The position numbers were made by a program, and so were the translations under genes. Below are positions 24,831 to 36,200 of a stretch of 64,000 nt of DNA, piece after piece. The notes under the pieces were generated by a model. That model was not told where the DNA came from and did no database searches. It saw only the letters and a list, made by a program, of their open reading frames with translations. The stretch comes from Heterobilharzia americana. Lineage: Eukaryota; Platyhelminthes; Trematoda; Strigeidida; Schistosomatidae. Numbering within the stretch: position 1 is the stretch's first letter; every line of letters begins with the position of its first letter. The stretch lies in the NCBI GenBank assembly GCA_944470555.2, contig OX104127.1, positions 91,474,708 to 91,538,707 on the forward strand, in the 5' to 3' direction.

Positions 24831-27299
24831 AATAACTGCTTTGCCTTATTATTACCTGATAGGAAGTAACCTAAATATAAATCAACATTCTAAGTCATCA
24901 ACGTCTAAGGTAGGAGTTTTGGATTTTAACCTTTATTTCATCTTGTAATATGGTGTAGTCAGGAAAACCACCCTATTGGACACTTTTGTCCTACAGGTGA
25001 CTGATCAAAATAAATATCCAACTTCTTCACTAGTGGTTTTAAATGTTGATGAAAACTGCTTTTGTCAAATATAGTCTTCTTTACAGTCACAGGTCGGTCT
25101 TTGTCCGCTAAGTGAAGTATAAGATTCTGAAGGAGAATAGTCACCATTCGTATTCAGTCCAAGTGCCTCATTATGTTAGTAGCCTTCTCATATTTCGTAT
25201 TGTTCTATCAGTCACTTTACTATCCAGAAAACCTTTCTGGTAATCTAGGATGTCAAGCGAACATGTGTTCCACCGAAATAGCTAGTTGGGTCATCATGAT
25301 ATACAAGCCCAACCACACATTAAGGTAGCAGCTATCGGTCGAGGGTTCAGTATGTATATAAGCGCATAGATAGATGTGATCGATTTACCACTTCTGCAAT
25401 GACTATGTCGATTTGGTTTTTTTTTTAGATTACGTAATTCTCTATGGTCAAATTGTTACTAAAAAGATTTGTTCTAATAACCACTGTCATTTTAAACTGT
25501 AAGCAACTGATGGACGCTAGTCTATTAAACTGATATCCTTGCATTCAGCTAATCCAGTCCTTGATGCTTTGCTCATGCTCTCCTACGTTTTAACCTGGAA
25601 ATCGTTGGCACCACTTTTGATTTCATTATGATCAGTAGTATTTGACTGCTTGTCCATTATATTGAACGGGTACTTATGGCGACTTATTGTGTAGGTCGGT
25701 CGATTCGCTGATAAAAATAATTAAGAAAACACAATTTGAAATATCCTATGCATGTTCACAACATTTTAGAGTTGCTTATTTAGTAAACCTGTACATCGGT
25801 GTATTAAATGAAATAAATCAATAATGAGACTAGTGCGATGTAAATACGTGGTCATAACGCTAGGCTAGAATAGAATAGAGTAGTGCCATTTATTCTAGTA
25901 CCTTTAAGCTTCCTTATTTTCTTCCGCGTTGTTCACATCATATTAACTGCGTCATCATATTAATGCTGAAGCACACTAACAAATAAGCTGCTTACAAGCA
26001 CATAACACTTGACAGTTAATTACTAAAGTTATTACGTTATGCGTAGTAGATCACGAAAGCGAGAAATAATATAGTTAAGGATGAAATCTAGAAAAATAAT
26101 CTGTATGCCAAAAGATACATGTCTCAGGAATCTAAGCATCTACAATTAAGTGGCAATAAACACGTCAGTCATTACAAAATTTCACTGAATGTAGGACTCC
26201 AGTTTTGTGGGTTTATTCTCAGTCGATCGATTCCATTCATCTTGCAGACACTTTCTTAGGTGTCAAAATTAACAGAAAATTTAAATGTTTTGTTTCCTTA
26301 GCTATATAAACATGTATTCATTCTCTGGATAAGCAGCCTTCATAAGACAGTGAAAATTCCTTTAAAACTCCTCAACAGCGTGCACTCATGAGTTAGTGAA
26401 CAATCGAGATCAATACTGTCAGAGTTAATGTTTAGTGAGTCACCAACAAACTATTGGCCAATACTTTCTTTAGTTCTATAAACCTTTAGCTTGTCAGCGC
26501 AACTATCGATTTTTATAGATCCACGGTGTGAGAGAATGCGTTCAATTCGTGTACACGATAGGTCTAGTATCCACTGCTTGTAATTCAATTTAACAACGAC
26601 GCATATTGAAAAGGCCAAAACACGAATGTTTGCGAATGATGTATTTCAAGCGCACTTTTATCACCTAACCGAAAACCAAAAGGGGCGCGAAGTGTACAAG
26701 GCCTAAAGAAAGTGCATGGAATGTTCTCAGCCATTCCTGATGCAAACAAACATCTCAAAAATGTACAATGCCTAACAATTGAATGGTATGTTCGGGGGAA
26801 GAAATTGAGGTTACTATAAACCAACTAAATAACAACTCAGCGCTAGTAATTGACTGGTATCAAAAGGGATTTCTCGAGTTTCGCTAATAATATCGGATGC
26901 TAGTACTGTTATGTTGAAAATTCTACGCTCACCAGAATTTTCTTCATGCCATTCATTCGTATTGGCTTTTCAAGTTTGTTCGGAAAACTACACGCCAATC
27001 ATAAGTCACATGTCTGCACCTACTTCTCATCAAATAGAAGACACGCCGTCGAATATGTTTCACGACATTTAACATGGAATCCTAATGTATTTTCAACTAC
27101 TGTAATATCCTGATACTGAAAAAGAAGTGTCCCTCATTTTTGTTTCTATTCCATCAGATTCTTCATACGCTGGTTTCTTTCATGAAGTCTTGTAAAGTTA
27201 GCATAGCCAGTAAATTATAAGTAGGTCAGTAGCACTAAAGGAAAACAATGGAAATAATAAATAGTGTAATGGATGTAAAACTTTCAGACTTGTTTTTTG
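24831..27299. other. No gene recognised
   Basis: A long AT-rich stretch. The minus-strand ORF at 24959-25147 (62 codons) has a protein-like composition but no family was recognised. No retroelement motif was found. Confidence 0.4.
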
Positions 27300-27735
27300 G
27301 GAATTTTTGGACCTGCTGATTGTATACAGGTTGACGTAGCTGAAGTGACCGAGTAGAATAAGACATACGTAACAACGATACTTAAAGCAGTGACACGCTA
27401 GAACTGAATGCTAATATGACTATTCTCCTCCTCAGTATCTTATTCTTCACTGAGTCATGCAAATATCAAAAGACAAAGGCTAACCAGGGACTGCAAGGAC
27501 AAATTCATTAGATAAACTCTAGTATACATCTACAATTCCCACTAACACATAAAACTGTTCTAGGCAAAAGATAGAATAACACAATCTTATTGGCTACATC
27601 ACATACGGAATCGTTCAATTAGATTATTTTGTTAACATATAAACACAAATCAAAATATGAAACAAAAATATTTCTATTCCAACGCCCGATGACTTAAAAT
27701 GTTGATTTCCATATTTGGCCACTTCCTCACACCCT
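27300..27735 (-). repeat. Probable 3' LTR of gypsy element
   Basis: Going down the minus strand after the end of pol comes a purine run (GGGGGAGGG, about 27745-27735), a typical polypurine tract. It is followed by TGTGAGGAAG, a plausible LTR start. A segment at 27490-27425 (GATATTTGCATGACTCAGTG and flanks) recurs at 29525-29462, as expected if both are LTR parts. The outer LTR boundary is not defined; 27300 is a guess. Confidence 0.5.
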
Positions 27736-29480
27736 CCCCCCTAAAAGTTGTGCTTTCTTTCTTGGGTCAACTTGAAACGCCTTTGGTCTTCTTCTTTGTC
27801 GATGTGATCTTCGAGCTGGAACCGGTCGAGTTTGATCTGGTTCTTATGTTTCTAGCATGAAGTCCAGCTCCTTATTATCTGCTGTCTCTCATATGTGGTT
27901 ACATGTAAGACCCGAGTCTGTCCTTCTATATTCACTTTGTACATGACATTTCCTTTACGTTCGATTACTTGTCTACAAATCCATTTTGGTGGTGAAAAGC
28001 GAAAATCACGTACATAAACCTGTTGGTTTAACCTAGACACTCGATGTATGGTGATTGAACTGGTCTTCCATTTTCGTATTCCTTAGCTTAGGATTAATTG
28101 CATCGAGAGTGGTTTTTAATTCCTGACTAAATATGATTTCTGGTGATAGTTGATTCAGGGCTGAAGGATTCGATGTCGTGCAGTAAAGCAGCAAAAATCA
28201 ATCCAAAGTTTCGTTAATCGTCCCCTCCTCCCTTTATGATTGCTCGCTTAAAGGTATCAACAAAGCGTTCTGCTTGACTATTGGATTCAGGATGATATAG
28301 AGGACCACAAATATGTTGAATACAAAACACTGCAAAAGTCTGAGAAAACATATGATGTAAACTGAGTCCCGTTATTGCTCACCAAAACGTCAGGAATTCA
28401 AAGTCGGCAAAATAGCTTACGCAGCTGTGTCACTGTTGCATTTGACGCAATACACTGCATAGGAATAACTTCTGGCGATTTAGAACATGCATTAACACAT
28501 ATCAAGAAATGCCTACCGTTAAATGGTTCAGCTAAGTTGACATCCATTGGAGACCTTGGTTTCATTGGTGTCGGTCAAGAACACAGTTCTGTCTTGCGTG
28601 GGCATTTGGATGCTTGTGCACATTTGCTGCATTGTCAGACAACATCACTGATATGTTCATCAATATTGGGCCAGTATATATAACTGCGAGCAACCGATTT
28701 CAGCTTTCCCATGCCAGGATGCAACGAATGAAGCTGACGGAAGACAAATCTACAGACACTAGTCGGAACCACTACACGATCGGCGAACAGCATACAGTCT
28801 TTGACGTCGTTGGTAAAATTGCCTTAGTTCATGAGAATGAACATTCGAGGGCCAGCGCATAGCATAAAATTTGAAACTTACTACAGAACTGGACCACGTA
28901 AAGTGTGGCAAGCAACCTCATCTGTTGTGATTGGAAGTTAGTTAAATGGCATATACAAGATCTCTGTTTATGTCGTCGTCACTGTCTAACTTCTGACTAC
29001 TCAACAGACGTCATTAAGCATCTACTTGCCCAAATTCAAGAGTTGACTTGTCTTTGATGTGAAAATTACATCCTGGCAACATAATAGCCCATCTTTGAAG
29101 ACGATTTGGCGTATATACTGGAATACCTTTCTTTGGACCGAATATTAACAGTAAAAGTTTGTGGTCGGTGAATAGAGTAAACCTCCTGCCATGAAGTACT
29201 TTGTGGAAGGTTTTAACAGCAAAAATAAGTGCCGGTCCTTCTTTCTCAATCTGGCTGTATTACTATTCCGTTGCATTTAAAGTTCGAGAAGCAATGACGA
29301 AAGCATGTTGACAGCCTGGCGTGCAATTCCATTTCGCATTTTTAGACAGAAAATGACTCAATCGAGCACGTAAACGGGGAAGATCTGGCACGAAAACAAT
29401 AATAACTGATGAAACCAAGAAAAGATCATAGTGTCGAAACATTTGATGAAGGAGGCATATATTGGATAGCATGCCAATTC
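27736..29480 (-). pseudogene. Ty3/gypsy pol remnant: RNase H, integrase
   Basis: From high to low coordinates on the minus strand: the end of the RT connection (FLSKNAKWNCTPGCQHAF); RNase H (EKEGPALIFAVKTFHKVLHG, FTLFTDHKLL, FGPKKGIPVYTPNRLQRWA); integrase zinc-binding site (LHSLHPGM ... CSKC); integrase core (FNGRHFLICVNACSKSPEV ... VLVSNNGTQFTS ... AERFVDTFKRAI); and a C-terminal VYVRDFRFSPPKWI block. The first two catalytic Asp are both Asn (codons at 28493-28491 and 28376-28374), so the integrase is dead. Gag, protease and most of RT are gone. The order and motifs resemble Mag-type gypsy elements. Confidence 0.85.
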
Positions 29481-29547
29481 GACTATTCTCTCCCAGTAAC
29501 TTCTTCTTCACTGAGTCATACAAATATCAAAAAAAAGTCTAACCAAT
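29462..29547 (-). repeat. 5' LTR remnant joined to pol
   Basis: About 65 bp match the presumed 3' LTR at 27425-27495 at roughly 80 percent by eye (shared ATGACTCAGTGAAGAA). It sits directly before RT/RNase H coding sequence, so the LTR-gag-protease-RT part was removed by deletion. On its other side it abuts arm B of the 1.27-kb repeat. Confidence 0.5.
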
Positions 29548-30815
29548 GTTAATGAGAACATGACCGAGAACTAACCGGCGAATGACAGACATTCCGGGTT
29601 ATGACCTGGAGGGATATAGTGAAGTATGTCATCACAGAATTCCTAAACAGTCAGTTTCAGATATCCACAACCCCTTAGATGTTCCTAGTTGTCTACTTGA
29701 GCACAGCTGGTCATCGAGTACCCCTGCCACTCACCATAACACACCTAGCTCAACTCACGTGCGTAAAACGATACCTAGTCACAGTGTCCTAACGCTCTTC
29801 ATCTTCACAGTACACAAATGTATACAATAACCTCAATGAACAAGGCTTTCCACAAAACTACTAATCTGATCAGGGTGTCCAGATTGAAAACACAGTACAA
29901 ATATGAATATCACTGTTGACTTGTCGCAAATGGTGACGAGAAGTAAGAGGTATCTGGTCCACTGCTTTGTAGCTGGTTGAATATAGAGAGTAATGAATAG
30001 AGGGATCGCCGTAGAAGGCAATATCTTCAACTTCTTCCAGTGATGATGCATTCAATAGATGCACACATGAAAGACTGAGGAAAGTGTTGGTGTAGGCACA
30101 CAGAACACCTGAAGTGACACTGCAGACGGCTTCCAAACACTGTCACTAATACAACACAAGTATTTCATCAGAGTAGTCACAGTGTTTGCACATACAATAA
30201 ACCACAGACCACTCAACGACAGTTCTCATCTTACTCTAACCACTAGAATGATAGTCTGACTGACTGGACAGTGCCTCTTCAACAGTCCTCGGATCACGCA
30301 TCTCACCTCATCATAGTCTGAAAACTGAGACATTGTAGCCATAATTGCTAATGACAGGTACACTGATGTTGTTAGTGAAATCACACTTCTCATTCACAAA
30401 CGAGGATGTGCAGCACTTATCCATCTGAAGTGGAGGAATACATTCAATGGAAACGTAGACAGTGCGACCGTTTGAAGTAAATAACTATGGTCACCTTTAA
30501 CGTGTTGAATATCTCCCATATCCATCATCTGTTTATTCTTTCTATGCTCCCTTCACGTTTGTCAGTTTTCATCTCATTCACTTGCTATCCACCGTTTGGT
30601 TGGCAAGTATGCTACTGTGGAGTGTAGTAAATTGAGATGATGCACTTTTCGGTCAGGTTTGATTTTGATCTGACATGTCCTAACCATAGTTGTAGGTACT
30701 TCATTGACTTGAGTGGGCAGTGTAACAAACATTTATGCTGACAAGGTGTGTGTAAGGCTTGTATTGTTTCATCACTCCATCAACTGGGAAATCCCATTAT
30801 TATATCATGAGATCC
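29548..30815 (-). repeat. 1.27-kb interspersed repeat, arm B
   Basis: Inverted copy of 6868-8140. The 88-codon frame is kept at 30136-29870 with few substitutions (for example QVPLTPRHR versus QIPLTSRHH). The arms are about 21.4 kb apart. At its 29.5-kb end it meets the gypsy LTR remnant; arm A has no gypsy sequence at the matching end, so the gypsy element is not part of the repeat. Confidence 0.8.
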
Positions 30816-33098
30816 TTAGCTTTTGAATCGTCGCTGCAAGCATGCAGATGACAAGTGTTTACCACCTGCTATCAGAGCTTTTGAGGTACGCAAGTGCACT
30901 CATTACCTAGTGGAAATACCAAGACAATACTCTACTGTAGCAGCGCATTACAACACAGGATCCCAACCTGCTGTACACTCGGATATCTTGTACCAGCAGT
31001 TACATCAAAGTAAATTGAACGTAGTGCAACAACAATTCAAATTATATCATTATTATCCTTTCATTTATATATCATTTGCCTCCAATACAATTTTTACTGT
31101 TACAAAGGAAACGAGTTGAACAAATATATCTTTTACGGATTCGACAGCTGTATAGGGGCTATTTATACGCTTTCATTCCAATATATTGAATAGTTATATA
31201 AACTATTCAACTAAACTGGTGACGAAGATCAGAAGTTCACAAGCAATGATGCAATGCGAAAATTAATCACAAAAGAGAATAGAAATCAACATTATTGACA
31301 GGATAGAATATACAACTGCACAATTAACAAAATAATTTTCAAGATCAAGTATGATCAACAGTAGCATGGAGAGAAAATAAAGATGATGTGGAGTCATATG
31401 CAGTAAAATATAACAATTATAAATGAAATATCTTTGTAAAATCCTAATGAGGTAGAAGAATAAATTTCTGATGTTTCGTGACTTCGTGGAACAATGACTA
31501 TGGATGACGAATTAGTCATTTACATACACATCCATCCTGAACTCCAGACTAATAACGGACAACGAAGATAAGTTTGAACGTCACCTGTCCAACATAACAA
31601 AGACATTTACGCCCATATTATTATTATATCTGAACGTGATCTGATTTGTATCCATCTACTAAACATGCAGTAGCTTATATTCGTTATATTCTCTGAAGAG
31701 GCGATTTTTACGAAGTCGCGTAACGTCAGAAATCTACCTTTCTACTTCATTGGAATTTTACATTTCATTTATAATCCATTTGCCTAATTCTCAACTTATT
31801 CAACTCTACTAGGTCAAATTCGATCCTGAGGTTTATAAAATATAACAATGTTTTGAATACATTTGGAGAGAGAGAGAGAGGTTGATGTTTTTAATTATTT
31901 ACTAAGTCAAAGGTAGCAACAAATGCTGAACAAGTCCTTTGTGTATGCATGATTCCGGTTTCTCCATGCAAGTGATAAAAGCTTGTTGTATAGAAAAGAT
32001 GAAGATGCACGACAAATTTCTCTTCATATTGAAAATGGTTTTGAAAGTTGAATGATTTATGGTGCTGTGACCAGTTTTGATACGTTGCTCAACTATTGCA
32101 CTTCTGGTGGATCCACTCGCAACTCTTTTCAGCCAGGCGGAATTATGTTTTCTAAACCATTTCGATGCACATTCTTTTCAAACAAGTTAGAGAAAGTACG
32201 GTAGTTAAAGTCATATCGGTTACTTCTTGACTTTAAGCCTGTTTCTTATTACCATTTGCATAACGATAGGATTCGTTGAAAATTTATATAAATTTGTGTA
32301 TGCGTACTCCTACCCTTTAACTTGGTTAAAAATTATTTACCCGTTCTGATTCCACTGTCTAGCGAGTGCAGTGTTGAGGTCGCCCTTGAGAATGCTTTCA
32401 AATCTAACTAACGTAGAGTTATCTGCAAGTGAAATATGGATATAGAATATTAAACGACCTGTAGATGAATGGTGGTTTCCAGTCTCAATAGGGGTATCAA
32501 CAGTTATTGGGACGCGGGCCCAAAATACGATGAAACACGCATTCGGCATTCCTCTACTACTCATGATTTACCTTTCATATCAAAACGAAATCACCGGTTA
32601 TATCAAGGCATACGAACACGAGTCAATATACTAATAGTCACCCATGAGTACAATTTAAACCCATCAACAACGAAAAATAACCAGTTGTAGTGTTAAATGG
32701 AAACCTTTTAACCACTCAGCAAAATAATATTCAAAGATTTTTAACAACTATCTTTATAGAAGATTACAAATATTTACATTGTGATTAGATACTAACAACC
32801 TGATCGAATCATTTGAAATAATTAAAAGGAAATGAAACAAACAAATGCTCAAGAATACAAAAACATGTCAGTTGATAACTGAGTACTGAAACAATCACAT
32901 TAACATACACATTTGCATAAACAAAAACAATATTCAGCGGTATTGATATTGCACAAATCGGAAACCAGATGTTTTAAATAAGTGTCCAGAAGGCTAAGGT
33001 ACCGCTGCTTGGTGGTGTCCACTTATAATATCGAAGATTACATTGCCATGTTTACACACACATATATAGGAAACTTGTAGCAAATCAATGTATGCTGC
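30816..33098. other. No gene recognised; short GA microsatellite
   Basis: AT-rich DNA downstream of the last PGRMC exon. It should contain the 3' UTR and polyadenylation site of that gene next to 33098, but no clear AATAAA was seen on the minus strand in the first 200 bp. A (GA)8 run lies at 31866-31881. Confidence 0.4.
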
Positions 33099-33226
33099 TT
33101 AAGTCACTTTTTCCTTGATAACACCTTGAACATGGTTGGTACTGATATCATCTTCCCCATCATTGATTTCATAAACCCGATGCGGTTCTCCTGGTTTCAA
33201 AAGTCGCCCAATATGATCATAGCGTT
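33099..33226 (-). CDS. PGRMC: PGRMC exon 3 and stop
   Basis: The acceptor TTTTATTCTTCAG|AACGC joins in phase to exon 2, giving G|AA (Glu155), then RYDHIGRLLKPGEPHRVYEI, the conserved end of the family (human KYHHVGKLLKEGE). An acidic tail follows (NDGEDD) and the TAA stop is at 33101-33099. Confidence 0.92.
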
Positions 33227-36200
33227 CTGAAGAATAAAAGGATAATACTACAACTTTCTTATTTTGAAAAACAAGTTTACATAGAAATATTTTGGTACGC
33301 GTTTGCATACTAGACAGTCTTTTCGAAATAATTTCTGAGATGCTCACTAAAACTACGAATGTACAACTTCAGCTTGACTAGTAATCACCTTGTCTTTGCC
33401 GAGACCTAACTTTTCACGGGGTGACTATTTCGAGGGGACATAGTTGGCTTAGAGTATGTGGATAACGTAGACCTATTAGTTGAGGATTTTGGCAAAATAC
33501 ATGACATTTGTAAAACCCGAAGAGAAAACCTGTACGTATTTTAAATGGATGTTTTGCTCACCAACTGTAAAATAAAGCATCAAGATAATTCAGTCAACGA
33601 GATGGTAGACCTGTAACAACTGAAGTGGCTGGGTTACGTGTTTTGCATGGCAAGTGATCACGCTCATGCACCATATTGACTAAAGTATGATTAAGTTGGG
33701 AGAAAGCTAAGGGTGACTAGACTTAGATGTGAAACAAATCCGTTAAGTTTTTGGCTGCTGGTTGCAGCTGTGGTCGGGAGACTTGAGATACCTCAGCTCG
33801 GTCTGGTGTTTTTGTTTGTTTTGACAGCTAGCTGGATTACTTTTTGAGTTCCACCTCTTATTTTCTGATCTTCCAACACCGCGTTACACAACAAAGATAA
33901 GCCTCAGCAGATATGTGAATAATAACTACTTCAATTTACTGCAGTAAATTTATCATTATTCGAAATCACGCAGGCATGCATAAGCATATGGACAGTTTTC
34001 ATCTAAAGTGAAGAAAACCAGTGGTGTTCGCCAAAAGTGGGTTATCACTGTCCCTGCTTAACTTCGCTGTAGACATACTGAAGAATATAACCATAGATGT
34101 AACTGAACTTAAAGGGATCGATCTACACCCTAGAAGATGTCTAGTTGACTGGGAATAAGCAGATGATACAATCGTATTCGACAACGATACTGGAAATATG
34201 CTTATTTTTCGGAACGCCTTGATCAGAAATCTGAGTATCTTTGCCATGCGTTTTTCACTCGTCTAATGTAAAAGATGCTCCAGGACTGGTCTGTAACTAA
34301 CCTTAGTATAAGGGGTGAAGTGCAGGAATGCGTTGACTACGTCAGTTAATTGAGGAGCTGGTTCCTGAAGAAATCTCAGCTCGGATACAGAACGTTCATT
34401 TAGCATATACCAACTTACATCACCTGTGGCGCTGGCGAGATATCTGACTGCCTATTAATGGGTGAGTTGCATTCTGCTCTGTCCTATTATACGGCTGAGA
34501 CGGTCAATGGAAGTAGACCCGAAGAGACTAGATCACAGGTACTTTTGCAGCATTACCAACCTGTTTTGGAATCCCTGTGTAACGTCGAGGTTTGGAGAAG
34601 GATACTAGGCAAGGCAAGCAGGTCCGTCGATGAGGCTGTGAACCTTTAGTGACTGAGGTGATCTGGTGATGTGTTGCCCATACAAAATCACCCCAACGAG
34701 CCATGTTAACCGAAATAGGACTCGATCGGAAGAAGGCTCAGGATGGCCAGACCAAGAGGTGGTACCAACGCACGGAACCCCTGACTGTTGATCCGAACCG
34801 TGCTAGGTTGATGTTTTCGAGACAATGGAAATCAATGTTTTGATACCTTATTGATACGACTAAAAATAGCTCACGGTGAAGCAAGTTGATTCACTCTTCT
34901 AAGATTTGAGCATTTTCAGAGACCTTCATTTCTGAAAGGCTTTCTCCGTATACATTTCCAATTACTTTGATGTCAGTCTTTTTCTATCTACTTTTTGTAT
35001 GCGTTTTGTTGTAAAGTGTGATAACGAGCTGAAGCACATCTGTGCGAGATCTACTTTTATTTTGTCAGTATAATATCATTGGGTTCACAAGAGTAATTCA
35101 ATTTCGGGATACTAAATTCTTCACATTTGTGAGGTGAGATCAAGTGAACTACTGCACTTGGAACTTGCGTGAGTGTCTCAGAAACCCAACGTACATCCAT
35201 CGTCCAATGTGTCAGGATTTCGGTAAGTGACGCATGTTGTTCAATTTGCAATAGGTTTCAGACGTTAAATGCACCAATGTGAGATTAGAAGTGTGATTTT
35301 TAAAAATTAGGAATGATGTTTCGTTGGCTTCAATAATTAGCAATAGTGAATGGGTGAGGAGTTGAGGAAGTTTTAAGGGGCTTAGGGTTGGCATCAGGAA
35401 GTGAAGGCACGAGAGAAGAGATAAGTAAGTAAAGTAGATTATGATTAGTCGGGTTCGGCATGCTGCTAGAAGTGTACATGCGATTGGTATTTCCTGGCTT
35501 ATCACACTGCACAAGTTGCTTCCGTGAGGTACCTGAAAAAAATAAGTTAGTAATAGTAGTAGGTGACCGAAGAGCTCTAGGAACATCCGCTTGAAGCCGG
35601 TCACATGGCCTTTTGCTTTCGTAGGATACTTTATCTGTATCAAGCAACTATCTGTGTAAAAACAAATGAACGCCAAGATGCAACAAAGACGAGTCAGGTT
35701 GTAGTGGGCGTTGCTGATAACAATGGATATAAGTAGTATATGTTGAGAGGGTGGCAGGAATCATAGGGAATTACCGACAATGGATAAGGTTTCTGCCAAC
35801 AGTAACGCAAGGGATAACGCAGGCGTATTACAGTGGATGCTGCTGAGCCTTGTCACAGTAACCATAGGGGTCTCCATCTCCCGTGAACAATCTGTCGTAT
35901 TTCTTAAATACCTTCATGATGTTTAGAGCTTCTGGGCATGGTGCTTTTGGTACTTCAATCTTTGCTACCTAGCTGTTTTCCTGCGTGGTGAACGACTCGT
36001 ACTTCGTTGCCACTATTTCTGCTCTCATGTTAATAAATGCAGCCTCTTCTCTCAGAAAATCAGCATCTAGGATTGGCCATTGTAGGCGCATGGTGAAAAT
36101 AAATGGGAATCTAATTTTCCGGCTTCCCATCTCAACGATGCAACCTGATAAGCTTGCAATATCCAGTGCATGCCCCCCAACCGTGTGGACCGTTTGCGCA

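Noticed and set aside
24959..25147. Minus-strand 62-codon ORF with protein-like composition
   Set aside because: No family recognised and no supporting splice or repeat context; left unassigned.
28375..28862. Plus-strand protein-coding ORFs of 102 and 82 codons
   Set aside because: They are shadows of the minus-strand gypsy integrase, which explains the conserved look.
31866..31881. GA run as a functional element
   Set aside because: A (GA)8 microsatellite is too short and common to support any function.
35212..35676. 154-codon minus-strand ORF in PGRMC intron 2
   Set aside because: No domain, low-complexity Leu/Ser/Thr composition, no splice signals that link it to another exon; probably chance.
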